Assembly: GCA_964522215.1 (NCBI GenBank)
Contig: CAZFVR010000004.1
Span: 1-64,000, forward strand
Reading direction: 5' to 3'
Source of the DNA: CAG-390 sp964522215
Lineage (GTDB): Bacteria; Bacillota; Clostridia; Oscillospirales; CAG-272
DNA length: 64,000 nucleotides
The stretch's first letter is position 1; each line of letters starts with the position of its first letter. The translations under genes and the position numbers were made by a program. Positions 43,471 to 51,703 of this stretch are shown here, in pieces. The notes below the pieces were generated by a model that saw only the letters and a list, made by a program, of their open reading frames with translations, did no database searches and had not been told where the DNA came from.

Positions 43471-46065
43471 TTAAAACGGTGCGTCATCGTCTCCAGGCAT
43501 CGGCGGGCGATCCTCCTCAAAGCCCTCGGGAAGCTCCGGCAGTTCATCCTCCTCGGGCGGCAGTGCATCCTCCGGCTCGAAAACGGTACGATCCTTGGTG
43601 CGTTTTGCTGCACCGGTGCTCTGCGCGGTCCTGCTGCCGGTCTTGGCACCGGTCTTTGTGCTGCCTGTGGCAGTCGCGGAAGCGGCGGCCGCCTTTGTAC
43701 CGCGCGTGGTTCGAGACTTGCCCGTGCTCGCGCCGACGGCCACTGCCGTGGTGCTATCATTCTCTTGCCCCTCGATATGCCCCGCATCTGCGGTATCAAG
43801 ATCCGCTATATGGCGGTAATTACAGCCCTCGTTGTGGCAAACTATCTCGCCCGTTCTGCCTTTTTTGCGGAAGAGCATACCCCCACACTGCGGACATTTG
43901 CCGTGAAGCGGGACATCCCATGTTGAAAAATCGCAATTAGGGTAATTTGCACAGCTGTAGAAGACGGATTTATTTTTGCCGTATTTTATAAGCACCCTGC
44001 CACCGCATTTGGGACAGCTGATGCCCTCAAGCTCATGCTCGATCCTTTTATTGAATTTGCATTTTGGGTAATTTGCGCATGCGTAAAAGCTGCCGTAGCG
44101 GCCGCGCCTTAGTACCATGGGTCCGCCGCAAAGCTCGCACACCATGCCGGGGACCGGCTCCGGCTTTTCCGCCTGCTCTACCTTAAGAGTACCATCGGGG
44201 TTGAGTGCCTTTGTGTTTTTGCAGTTGGGGTAGTTGGGGCAAGCGGCAAACTTGCCAAAGCGGCCGTTGCGGACTACCATGGTAGCGCCGCACTTTTCGC
44301 ATACTATATCGGTAAGCTCCGGCTCTACCGCCAGCTTTTCGTTTTTCAGCTTTTCTTCCGCCGCATTCAGCTCGACCGAGAAGCCATCCCAGAAGGAGGA
44401 GAGCACCGCCTGCATGGTGGTCTCACCGCGCTCAACGGAGTCAAGCTCGTTTTCTATATTCGCGGTAAAGCGATAATCAACTATATCCGCAAAGCTCTCC
44501 TTCATAAGAGCGGTGGTTATCTCACCAAGCTGTGTGGGGATAAGAGCCTTACCCTCGCGGGTGACATATCCGCGAGAGATAATAGTTGATATGATGGTGG
44601 CAAAGGTACTGGGGCGACCTATTCCCTTCTCCTCCAAGAATTTAACAAGGGTTGCATCGTTATATCTCGGCGGCGCTTCGGTAAAGTGCTGCTGTGCCGA
44701 GACGTCCCCTGTGCTGAGCAGTTGTCCCTCCGCAAGCTCGGGGATGCGTGGGTCCTTGTCCTCCTCGTCACCGTCTCCGCGCTTTCCGTCATCGGAGGAT
44801 TCCTCATACACTGCCATGTAGCCCGGGAATGTTACGGTGTAGCCGCCTGTACGGAATATCCAGCCGCGGTTTTCAAGCTCAACGCTCAGGGTAGCAAGGC
44901 GCGCCGACTCCATTTGGCTGGAAACAAAGCGCTCCCATATCAAACGGTAGAGCTTATATTGATCGGGCGTCAAATGTGTGCGCACATCGGCCGGCTCAAG
45001 CTCAACGCGAGCGGGGCGGATAGCCTCATGCGCATCCTGCGCCGATTTGTTGGTCTTGTAGTTCCTCGGGGTCTCGGGACAGTATTCACTGCCGTACTTT
45101 GAGGCTATCAGCTCACGTGCCGCGCTTTGAGCCTCCTCGGCCACGCGCTGTGAATCTGTTCTCATATAGGTGATAAGACCCTGTGTGCCGCCAAGCTCCG
45201 AGCCGAGATTTATACCCTCGTAAAGCTCCTGCGCCGTCTTCATGGTACGGGATGCCTGGAAGCCGAGCTTGCGTGAGGCCTCCTGCTGGAGAGTGGAGGT
45301 GATAAAGGGCGGCGCGGGGGTTTTAAGCTTTGTGCCGCGCTTTACACTTTTAACAACAAAGCGGCCGTTTTTAACATCCTCGGTAACACGCGCGGCATCT
45401 GCCTCGCTGTGAAGCTCCAACTTGCCCTCTCCGTTGCCAAAGAATTTAACTGTAAAGCTCGTTTTGCCGTCGGAGAGGAGAGCTGTTATCGTCCAGTATT
45501 CGACGGGACGAAATGCGCGTATCTCCTCCTCGCGCTCAACGATTATCCTTGTAGCCACCGACTGTACACGCCCGGCGGAAAGACCGTGACGGATCTTTTT
45601 CCAAAGCAGTGGGCTGAGCTTATATCCGACTATCCTGTCAAGCAAGCGGCGCGACTGCTGGGCGTTGACGATGTTCATATCGATCGAGCGGGGATTTTTA
45701 ATGCCGTCCTTAACTGCGTTTTTGGTTATCGAGTTAAAGGTAACGCGCATAGTTTTCTCTACCGGAATGCCGAGCGCCGTGGCAAGATGCCAGGATATGG
45801 CCTCGCCCTCGCGATCGGGGTCGGTCGCGAAATAGACCTTTTGCGCGTTCTTTGCATCCTTTTTTATCTCATTTATGATATCTGCACGACCGCGAATATT
45901 GATATAATGCGGTTCAAAATTATTCTCTATATCTATGCCAAAGCTGCTCTTGGGCAGGTCGCGTATATGTCCGTTGGATGCGACTACCTTGTAGCCGGAG
46001 CCAAGATAGCTCTTGATTGCCGCCGCCTTGAACGGCGACTCGATTATGACAAGATTATTTGCCAT
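43471..46065 (-). CDS. topA: DNA topoisomerase I
   Basis: Type IA topoisomerase, which relaxes negative supercoils. The 864 residues begin with a TOPRIM domain (VIESPFKAAAIKSYLG; DPDREGEAISWHL). The active-site Tyr is in GLITYMRTDSQRV (about residue 300). After the core there are four zinc-ribbon segments with CxxC pairs at about residues 575-755, the fourth ending in CHNEGC. A long Ala/Thr/Gly/Lys tail then turns acidic and Pro-rich. TopA enzymes usually have two to four ribbons, so this is at the full end. dprA is 78 bp upstream. Confidence 0.97.
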   Translation of the reverse strand: MANNLVIIESPFKAAAIKSYLGSGYKVVASNGHIRDLPKSSFGIDIENNFEPHYINIRGRADIINEIKKDAKNAQKVYFATDPDREGEAISWHLATALGIPVEKTMRVTFNSITKNAVKDGIKNPRSIDMNIVNAQQSRRLLDRIVGYKLSPLLWKKIRHGLSAGRVQSVATRIIVEREEEIRAFRPVEYWTITALLSDGKTSFTVKFFGNGEGKLELHSEADAARVTEDVKNGRFVVKSVKRGTKLKTPAPPFITSTLQQEASRKLGFQASRTMKTAQELYEGINLGSELGGTQGLITYMRTDSQRVAEEAQSAARELIASKYGSEYCPETPRNYKTNKSAQDAHEAIRPARVELEPADVRTHLTPDQYKLYRLIWERFVSSQMESARLATLSVELENRGWIFRTGGYTVTFPGYMAVYEESSDDGKRGDGDEEDKDPRIPELAEGQLLSTGDVSAQQHFTEAPPRYNDATLVKFLEEKGIGRPSTFATIISTIISRGYVTREGKALIPTQLGEITTALMKESFADIVDYRFTANIENELDSVERGETTMQAVLSSFWDGFSVELNAAEEKLKNEKLAVEPELTDIVCEKCGATMVVRNGRFGKFAACPNYPNCKNTKALNPDGTLKVEQAEKPEPVPGMVCELCGGPMVLRRGRYGSFYACANYPKCKFNKRIEHELEGISCPKCGGRVLIKYGKNKSVFYSCANYPNCDFSTWDVPLHGKCPQCGGMLFRKKGRTGEIVCHNEGCNYRHIADLDTADAGHIEGQENDSTTAVAVGASTGKSRTTRGTKAAAASATATGSTKTGAKTGSRTAQSTGAAKRTKDRTVFEPEDALPPEEDELPELPEGFEEDRPPMPGDDDAPF

Positions 46066-46143
46066 CTGTCTACACTTTCTCCTTGATCCTCACGCTCCGC
46101 AGAGCGCTATAGTTATATTGATATATATTTATTTTGTATTACT

Positions 46144-47535
46144 TTATTTTCGTTGATAAAAGCCGCCCGGGACGGATGCCACGAGCCCCAATATCTCAAG
46201 CCTTGTCAGCACGCTCATGAGTGCGCCCATATTAACGCCGAGTCGCAAAAGCTTATCTATGGAGGTCCGCTCGCCCGGCACCATGGCATCATATACAGTC
46301 TTTGCATCACCCTCAAGAGCGGCGGCCGCCGCGGAGAGCTCATCTCCCGCCGCCGTTTTGGATGTAACAGCTGTTTTCATGATATCACCCTTGGCGGAGG
46401 ATGCGAATGCTTCGGGTGATGCGGACGGTGTGCCGGATGTGTCGGATGCACTGTCGCCTCCCACCGCCGATCGAGATGCCGCGCCCGCCTGCCGTCTGTC
46501 CCTGGGATAGGTTATGCGCAGTGGCGGTGTCGCCCGCGCCGGGTCTTGTACCTCGGCCTTTGGCCGTGGCTCACTTGCACACACACCGTATCTTTCATAA
46601 AGCCCGCCGGAATAATCGGATATCCGCTCGGCGGCGGTGAGCGCGGTAAGATCCATGGCGCTGCCCCATGGGAATTCGTAGGTATTTATTATATCGCGCG
46701 TTGACAGCACGACATTTGCGCCGTCACGTATCAAAAGATTCGTGCCGCCGGAATTGGCCGCGCCGATATTCCCCGGCACGGCAAAGATATCTCTGCCCTG
46801 CACCAATGCTGAGCGGGCCGTGATAAGTGCGCCCGAGTGCAGGTCTGCCTCAACTACAAGTGTGCCGAGTCCCAGCGCGCTGATTATTCGATTTCGCAGC
46901 GGGAAGTTACGGCCGTCGGGTCTTGTACCGGGCGGAAATTCGCTTATTACCGCGCCGTTTGCGATTATGGCATCCATCAGTCTTTTATGCTGTGATGGAT
47001 AGGCCAGATCCACGCCGCAGCCGAGCACGGCAAGAGTGGCGCCGCCCGCGTCAAGTGCGGCACAGGCCGCCACACTGTCGATCCCCAACGCCATGCCGCT
47101 GACGATGATACAGCCCGCGGCACTCAGCTCATAGGATATTTTATACGCGGCGCGCATTCCGTATTCGCTCATCGAGCGAGTGCCTACCACCGCGATGCTT
47201 ACATTTTGATCGATATTAGGCATGCGCCCGCGAACATACAAAAGATACGGCGGATCCTCTATATCCGACAACCGCGCGGGATAGCCCGCACCGCCCTCGC
47301 AGATGATGGCCACGCCCGCCCTTGTGCAATAATCCATTATCGCAAAGGAGCGCTCAAGATCCTTGCTGCAAAGCTTGGTCATAAGCGGCTCGCCGATTCC
47401 CGCCGCCTCGTAATCTCCCGACTCGGCGCGGTAGACATCATATGCACTGCCGAATCTTTGCAAAAGCTCACGATGTGACGACTTGCCCGCAGGCATGCAC
47501 AGCGAGAGCCAAACATCATATAATCCGCATGACAT
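46144..47535 (-). CDS. dprA: DNA-processing protein DprA
   Basis: Binds incoming single-stranded DNA and loads RecA during transformation. The 463 residues have an N-terminal helical SAM-like region, then the Rossmann-type DprA domain: VAVVGTRSMSEYGMRAAYK, VSGMALGIDSVAACAALDAGG, GCGVDLAYPSQHKRL and SEFPPGTRPDGRNFPLRNRII. After about residue 315 comes a low-complexity Ala/Ser/Pro linker, then a winged-helix tail (DKLLRLGVNMGALMSVLTRLEILGLV). The ATG at 47535 is preceded by GGGGTGGTG and begins the homology; the frame upstream to 47817 has no support. No other competence genes are seen. Confidence 0.93.
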   Translation of the reverse strand: MSCGLYDVWLSLCMPAGKSSHRELLQRFGSAYDVYRAESGDYEAAGIGEPLMTKLCSKDLERSFAIMDYCTRAGVAIICEGGAGYPARLSDIEDPPYLLYVRGRMPNIDQNVSIAVVGTRSMSEYGMRAAYKISYELSAAGCIIVSGMALGIDSVAACAALDAGGATLAVLGCGVDLAYPSQHKRLMDAIIANGAVISEFPPGTRPDGRNFPLRNRIISALGLGTLVVEADLHSGALITARSALVQGRDIFAVPGNIGAANSGGTNLLIRDGANVVLSTRDIINTYEFPWGSAMDLTALTAAERISDYSGGLYERYGVCASEPRPKAEVQDPARATPPLRITYPRDRRQAGAASRSAVGGDSASDTSGTPSASPEAFASSAKGDIMKTAVTSKTAAGDELSAAAAALEGDAKTVYDAMVPGERTSIDKLLRLGVNMGALMSVLTRLEILGLVASVPGGFYQRK

Positions 47536-47632
47536 GACAACACCACCCCAAAGTTTATCGATAGAAAAGCGTGTTTTACGAAAAAAGGATACGATATCGG
47601 GCAGAAGCACCAAAGCGTTCAGCCGGCCGAGC

Positions 47633-48475
47633 TCAACGGCAGAGCCAAATAAAGATCGCAGCGGCGATAGATGCGTTGAGCGATTCAATGCCCGGGCCGC
47701 GCTCCATCGGCAGTATGGCCGCAACGTCGCAGGCGGAGATAACGTCATCGGAGAGGCCGTGCCCCTCGTTGCCCACAACAACACAATCGCGGCTCGAAAG
47801 CCTAAGTGTTTCGGCATTCACAGCGCTATCTGTAAGCGCCGCGGCCACGGTGCGCCGCCCCGTATCGCTAAGCGCACGAAGCACGCGCGGCAGATCATCA
47901 GTGATGACCATCCGCCTTGTAAACACCGCACCCATCGCCGCACGAAGTGTGCGGGGGTTATATATATCGGCGCAATCGGAGGAGAGAATGAGCGTATCGA
48001 CCCCCAGCGCCGCGGCCGTTCTTATTACCGTACCGAGGTTGCCCGGGTCACGCACCGACTCAAGCGCCATGGCGCGGCTGTCGGCGGAGATATATTCCTC
48101 GATACCGCAGGTCTTTATATTATCTATTGTAGCGATTTTACGGAGTTTGTCAATATATTTTGCTACAGTTATTATTCCCTCGGGCGATTTTTCTTCGCTT
48201 ATCCGGTCAAAAGCGGGGTCGGACAGGATAAACAGTCTGTCATCTATTTCAATATTATTGTCGCATGCACATTTATTAACAAAATCCAAAAGTGCGCCTT
48301 CATCCCCCTCGCGCAGAAAAACGCCCCATATCTCAACGCCGCAGGCACAGGCCTCGGCAAAGAGCTTTTTGCCGTCAAAGCGAAAAAGCCCCTGCCGCTC
48401 GCGATCCTTTTTGTCAGCAAGGGATGCCGCAAGCATGACGGTAGGATTTTTACGTGATGAAATATATTTTGGCAT
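47633..48475 (-). CDS. TrmH-family RNA 2'-O-methyltransferase
   Basis: A SPOUT-class SAM-dependent methyltransferase acting on rRNA or tRNA ribose. The 280 residues have an N-terminal substrate-binding domain (FRFDGKKLFAEACACG) and the SpoU core with its three motifs: ALESVRDPGNLGTVIRTAAALG, VVVGNEGHGLSDD and PMERGPGIESLNASIAAAIF. The next gene upstream is rplT, and this adjacency is common in Clostridia. A strong terminator separates the two. Confidence 0.92.
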   Translation of the reverse strand: MPKYISSRKNPTVMLAASLADKKDRERQGLFRFDGKKLFAEACACGVEIWGVFLREGDEGALLDFVNKCACDNNIEIDDRLFILSDPAFDRISEEKSPEGIITVAKYIDKLRKIATIDNIKTCGIEEYISADSRAMALESVRDPGNLGTVIRTAAALGVDTLILSSDCADIYNPRTLRAAMGAVFTRRMVITDDLPRVLRALSDTGRRTVAAALTDSAVNAETLRLSSRDCVVVGNEGHGLSDDVISACDVAAILPMERGPGIESLNASIAAAIFIWLCR

Positions 48476-48600
48476 GTTGCTCCCCCCGGATGTAAAATGT
48501 TTCGCCGTGTGACGGTGGTTTGGATCGATCTGATATCAAGCCCGGGGAGCGCCCGATCACGCGACAGTGGGCAGCGGATAGCGGCATCCCCAAACTTCAA

Positions 48601-48642
48601 AAAAGCCGCGGGGCTGTGCTGCTTGTGCATACAGTCCCCGCG
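48601..48642 (-). terminator. Intrinsic terminator of the infC-rpmI-rplT operon
   Basis: On the minus strand an 11-bp GC-rich stem (48642-48631 with 48617-48607; CGCGGGGACTGT against ACAGCCCCGCG) closes a 13-nt loop and is followed by GCTTTTTTG. Confidence 0.85.
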
Positions 48643-48657
48643 TGATTCGGTGTTCTC

Positions 48658-49011
48658 TTAAAGAGCAGCCTTTGCCTTTTCTGCAAGCTCCGCAAATGCG
48701 GCCTTGTCTGCAACGGCGATCTCTGCCAGCATCTTGCGGTTGAGGTCGATACCGGCGAGCTTGAGTCCGTGCATGAATGTAGAATAGTTCATGCCGTTTA
48801 CCTTTGCCTGTGCCGAGATACGAGCGATCCACAGACGACGGAAGTCTCTCTTTCTCTGCTTGCGACCGATAAATGCATAGTTACCGCTCTTCATAACGGC
48901 CTGCTTGGCCATCTTAAAGTGCTTGCTCTTTGCGCCCCAGTAGCCACGAGCAGCCTTGAGGACTTTATTTCTTCTCTTGCGCGTCATCATTGCGCCTTTT
49001 ACTCTTGCCAT
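48658..49011 (-). CDS. rplT: Ribosomal protein L20
   Basis: A 117-residue large-subunit assembly protein and, in many Bacillota, the autogenous repressor of this operon. It begins MARVKGAMMTRKRRNKVLKAA, and YWGAKSKHFKMAKQAVMKSG and LWIARISAQ are conserved. Third gene of infC-rpmI-rplT. Its regulatory target is probably the attenuator leader upstream of infC. Confidence 0.98.
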   Translation of the reverse strand: MARVKGAMMTRKRRNKVLKAARGYWGAKSKHFKMAKQAVMKSGNYAFIGRKQRKRDFRRLWIARISAQAKVNGMNYSTFMHGLKLAGIDLNRKMLAEIAVADKAAFAELAEKAKAAL

Positions 49012-49121
49012 TTTATATTATACCTTTCTCTTATCTTTGCTGTTTTTAACGGATAAAGTTGGGACTCCGCACGGTAGTTTGATGTTCGGCAGATGCCCCG
49101 GTGATCAGTATCTGCTCTTGA

Positions 49122-49316
49122 TCACTTGTTGATAAGTGCGCGAATGTTGGATGCCATCTTGCCCTGAACATAATCGCCGGTGCGAAGATGTCTCTTGCGC
49201 TTTTGATCCTTTATGCCGAGCTTATGACGGTGATGAGAGTGGTTCATCTTCACTTTTCCGCTTCCCGTTACAGAGAAACGCTTGGCTGAAGCCTTGTGTG
49301 TCTTGATTTTTCCCAT
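49122..49316 (-). CDS. rpmI: Ribosomal protein L35
   Basis: A 64-residue basic protein (KIKTHKASAKRFSVTGSGKVK near the N-terminus; HHRHKLGIKDQKRKRHLR in the middle) of the 50S subunit. AAAGGAG precedes the ATG. The 129-bp spacer to infC holds an extended -10 element (TGATATAAT, 49362-49354 minus), a possible weak internal promoter. Confidence 0.97.
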   Translation of the reverse strand: MGKIKTHKASAKRFSVTGSGKVKMNHSHHRHKLGIKDQKRKRHLRTGDYVQGKMASNIRALINK

Positions 49317-49445
49317 AGTTTTGTTCTCCTTTGTATTGTAAATGACCTAACGTATTATATCATTAAAGGCAGTGAAGCCGTTGATGAACGATCGGGTGGC
49401 GGCGAGAGCTTTAGGTGACAGTTCGCCGCGATCCGTCAATGATAT

Positions 49446-49967
49446 TTATTTGGCGTTCTTCAGGGGCGTTATGATCATGGTCATAACACGACCGTCAAGA
49501 ATGGGCTGTTTATCAACCGTGCCTGACTCGGAGCAAGCCTCGGCGAATTGCGCCAAAAGTTCGCGCCCTATCTCCTGGTGGGTCATCTCACGTCCGCGAA
49601 AACGCAAAGCGACCTTTACTTTGTTGCCGTCACCGAGAAAGCGCAGTGCATGCTTGACCTTTGTGTTGAAGTCGTTCTGCTCGATACGGCAGGAGAGCTG
49701 CACCTCCTTGAGTTCGATGGTGGTCTGCTTCTTTTTTGCCTCTTTTTCCTTTTTTTCGCGTTCAAAACGGAATTTGCCGTAGTCCATTATGCGGCATACC
49801 GGAGGCTGAGACTGCGCTGACATAAGCACCAGATCCAGACCGCGATCGTATGCTGTGCGAAGTGCGGCATCAGAGCTCATGATACCAAGCTGTTTTCCGT
49901 CCTGGTCGAGAAGCCTGACCTCTTTGAACCTTATCGCCTCATTGACGAGATTTTCCTTTGTTGCTAT
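49446..49967 (-). CDS. infC: Translation initiation factor IF-3 (ATA start)
   Basis: IF-3 binds the 30S subunit and rejects non-standard initiation complexes. The open frame contains the IF-3 core (PPVCRIMDYGKFRFE; KVKVALRFRGREM). The conserved N-terminus NLVNEAIRFKEVRLLDQDGKQLGI lies upstream of the first ATG (49880) in the same frame. That N-terminus can only begin at the ATA codon at 49967-49965, which has GGAGGTGA placed 8 bp upstream; no ATG, GTG or TTG is available. The resulting 173 residues match family length. Atypical infC start codons (AUU in E. coli, others elsewhere) allow autoregulation by IF-3, and that is the likely reason here. Confidence 0.92.
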   Translation of the reverse strand: MATKENLVNEAIRFKEVRLLDQDGKQLGIMSSDAALRTAYDRGLDLVLMSAQSQPPVCRIMDYGKFRFEREKKEKEAKKKQTTIELKEVQLSCRIEQNDFNTKVKHALRFLGDGNKVKVALRFRGREMTHQEIGRELLAQFAEACSESGTVDKQPILDGRVMTMIITPLKNAK

Positions 49968-50124
49968 TGTAGTTCACCTCCGAAAAAATGACCCTTTGAT
50001 GTGTGAAAATAAAAAATTACGCGAAGCTGAAACTCCGCGCACAATATCCGCCCTGCAAGGTGGGATAAATATTAACCAAGCTCGCGTTGCGGCAGGGTGA
50101 GAACGGAGAGTTCTGCTTTATTGC
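49968..50124 (-). promoter_or_regulatory. IF-3/L20-type operon leader with attenuator
   Basis: About 157 nt of untranslated leader precede infC. It contains CTGCCGC/GCAGGGCGG-type pairing possibilities upstream and a terminator-like hairpin (separate entry) near its end, consistent with the L20 autoregulatory leaders known in Bacillota. The L20-binding fold itself cannot be confirmed by eye. Confidence 0.6.
50005..50039 (-). terminator. Attenuator hairpin in the infC leader
   Basis: On the minus strand CGCGGAG (50039-50033) pairs with CTTCGCG (50026-50020) around a 6-nt loop, with one G-U pair, followed by TAATTTTTTATTTT. It lies about 40-70 bp before the infC start, so it is a conditional terminator rather than an operon end. 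Confidence 0.7.
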
Positions 50125-50130
50125 GAAAGT

Positions 50131-50159
50131 ATTATATCATATATGTTGCCGCTTGTCAA
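50131..50159 (-). promoter_or_regulatory. Perfect consensus promoter of infC-rpmI-rplT
   Basis: Minus strand TTGACA (50159-50154), 17-bp spacer, TATAAT (50136-50131). Confidence 0.85.
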
Positions 50160-50199
50160 TAGTTTTTTTGAAAAAATCGAGATCTTTTTTGGAAAAGAA

Positions 50200-50530
50200 A
50201 GCGTTCAAGTCTCAACTTTACGGCGCAGAAAGGTGCGCCCCCTAAATCCTCCACCATCGGGGTGTGAAGCTCGGACTCGCAATCGTTTACCCGAAGCTCT
50301 AAAAAAGATAATGTTCCGATCTCAACTGTATTGGTGTAGAAAGATGAGACTCTGAATTCTCCACCATCGGGGTGTGAAGCTCGGACTCGCAATCGTTTAC
50401 CCGAAGCTCTAAANNNNNNNNNNNNNNNNNNNNNNNNNNNNNNNNNNNNNNNNNNNNNNNNNNNNNNNNNNNNNNNNNNNNNNNNNNNNNNNNNNNNNNN
50501 NNNNNNNNNNNNNGACTCGCAATCGTTTAC
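50200..50530. repeat. 110-bp tandem repeat array interrupted by Ns
   Basis: A 55-bp segment at 50249-50303 recurs exactly at 50359-50413, an offset of 110 bp. The preceding halves of each unit (from CTCAACT at 50211 and 50321) are related but diverged. A fragment of the same segment (GACTCGCAATCGTTTACCCG) resumes right after the N gap. The true number of units is hidden by the gap. Confidence 0.8.
50414..50513. other. Assembly gap (100 Ns)
   Basis: Exactly 100 N characters, the usual placeholder for a gap of unknown size, inside the tandem repeat array that probably caused the break. Confidence 0.99.
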
Positions 50531-50932
50531 CCGAGAATAAAAAAACACAGACGGCGACCGATCGGTGCGAGTTGATATCATGAGCTTGATATTCCGCATT
50601 AACCGGTGACCGCTGTGCATTCGGGGCAATCACGCACGCCGCGCAACTGTATAGACATTATACACCAAAATGCGCCATTTGTAAACTATCAATTATGACG
50701 AATCTTGGGGGCGAATTTCGTGCAAATAATCTAATGTAGAAAAAAGGCGTGTTTTGAGGGTTGATTATTGTGTATTTTAACAAGGACATTTAGAGAGACA
50801 CCACTTTACCCACCACTTGACAAAACAAAAATAATTTATCTTGTACAGTAAAGCTGTTGCCCAACGTACAAGTAGGGAAAGCGAATTGGTGTGCGGCGAG
50901 CACCAACGGACTCGATATCACCCCGATTTTTT

Positions 50933-50957
50933 GGGGTCGGCGCGATGCGCCGACCCC
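50933..50957. terminator. 11-bp perfect stem-loop after hpf
   Basis: 50933-50943 pairs with 50947-50957 around GAT. It lies 8 bp past the hpf stop. On the minus strand the stem is followed by AAAAAATCGGGG, not Us, so it is an unusual terminator or a 3'-end stabiliser. Confidence 0.45.
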
Positions 50958-50965
50958 TTGCGAGA

Positions 50966-51502
50966 TTATTTTTGAGGTGTTATAAGTCCGTAATCACCGT
51001 CGCGGCGAGTGTATACAAGGCAGGTATCCCCGGTCTCGGCATCGCAGAACATAAAGAATTCATGCCCCAGCAGATTCATTTGGAGGATAGCCTCCTCGAC
51101 CGACATGGGCTTGATATTAAAACTCTTGCGACGGATAACAAGCTCATCGTCCTCTTCCTCCGCCTCCTCGACAAAGCTCTCTGCCGGCGCGGCGGGTACA
51201 AAAGCATCCGGGCGCAGGCGCTTTGCAAGCCTTGTTTTGTTGCGCCTTATCTGACGGTCGATGGTATCGACTGCATGATCGATGGCATTGCGGAAGGTCT
51301 CGTCATCGGTCTCACAGCGAAACAGGGTTCCGCCCGCCGATATTGTGACTTCAATATTTTCCCGATTGCGCTTGCGGCTGAAGGTTACTGTGGCGTCCGC
51401 CTCATCCGCAAAATAGCGGTCAAACTTTGCAAGCTTTTTTTCAAGCAAAAGCTTCATGTCCTCCGGAACGCTCATGTGTCTGCCGACAAATGTGATCTTC
51501 AT
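50966..51502 (-). CDS. hpf: Ribosome hibernation promoting factor (long form)
   Basis: A 178-residue long-type HPF that dimerises ribosomes into inactive 100S particles in stationary phase. The N-terminal S30AE domain is MKITFVGRHMSVPEDMKLLLEKKLAKFDRYF. An acidic linker (about 105-125, EEAEEEDDE) follows. The C-terminal dimerisation domain has MSVEEAILQMNLLGHEFFMF and VYTRRDGDYGLI. GGAGGTAT precedes the ATG. An extended -10 promoter lies about 90 bp upstream. Confidence 0.95.
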   Translation of the reverse strand: MKITFVGRHMSVPEDMKLLLEKKLAKFDRYFADEADATVTFSRKRNRENIEVTISAGGTLFRCETDDETFRNAIDHAVDTIDRQIRRNKTRLAKRLRPDAFVPAAPAESFVEEAEEEDDELVIRRKSFNIKPMSVEEAILQMNLLGHEFFMFCDAETGDTCLVYTRRDGDYGLITPQK

Positions 51503-51593
51503 TTTGATATACCTCCTGCATTTTTTGCGGCGCGGCTCTGCCGCGACCGACGCATGGGAGACACCTTTTTGCAGGCATCATCCCTGCACCTTT

Positions 51594-51602
51594 ATTATAG
51601 CA
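51594..51602 (-). promoter_or_regulatory. Extended -10 promoter of hpf
   Basis: Minus strand TGCTATAAT, an extended -10 (TGnTATAAT) without a recognisable -35. It would give an mRNA with a leader of about 85 nt. Confidence 0.55.
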
Positions 51603-51703
51603 TATTTTTTGTGAAAAATAAATAGGTCTGCGGTGATTTTTTCAAAAAAATTGTAAACATTGCGTGTATATCGGCTGATATTTTGCAGAATCCGGCAGAC
51701 GGA

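Larger units (their letters stand above)
50160..50965. other. Non-coding region with tandem repeats and assembly gap
   Basis: About 800 bp without a credible gene. It holds 110-bp tandem repeats (50200-50413 and a fragment after 50514), the N gap, and from 50640 to 50930 AT-rich DNA with short inverted repeats (CTTGTAC/GTACAAG at about 50840-50872; TTGGTG/GCACCAA at about 50885-50907). A TTGACA at 50817 on plus has no good -10, so I do not call an RNA gene. Frames through the repeats on the minus strand look like chance translations. Confidence 0.6.

Noticed and set aside
47536..47817. N-terminal extension of DprA
   Set aside because: The extra 94 codons are antisense-like, unrelated to DprA and overlap the neighbouring methyltransferase gene.
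50200..50530. Possible CRISPR array
   Set aside because: The repeated segment is 55 bp with a partly conserved 55-bp partner, not 25-40 bp repeats with unique spacers; there are no cas genes.
50156..50633. Minus-strand frames running through the 110-bp repeats and the N gap
   Set aside because: They include unknown residues, have no ribosome binding site and merely translate the repeat units.
50817..50960. Small RNA gene on plus strand ending in the hpf stem-loop
   Set aside because: TTGACA is present but no acceptable -10 at 16-18 bp, and the T-run precedes rather than follows the stem.
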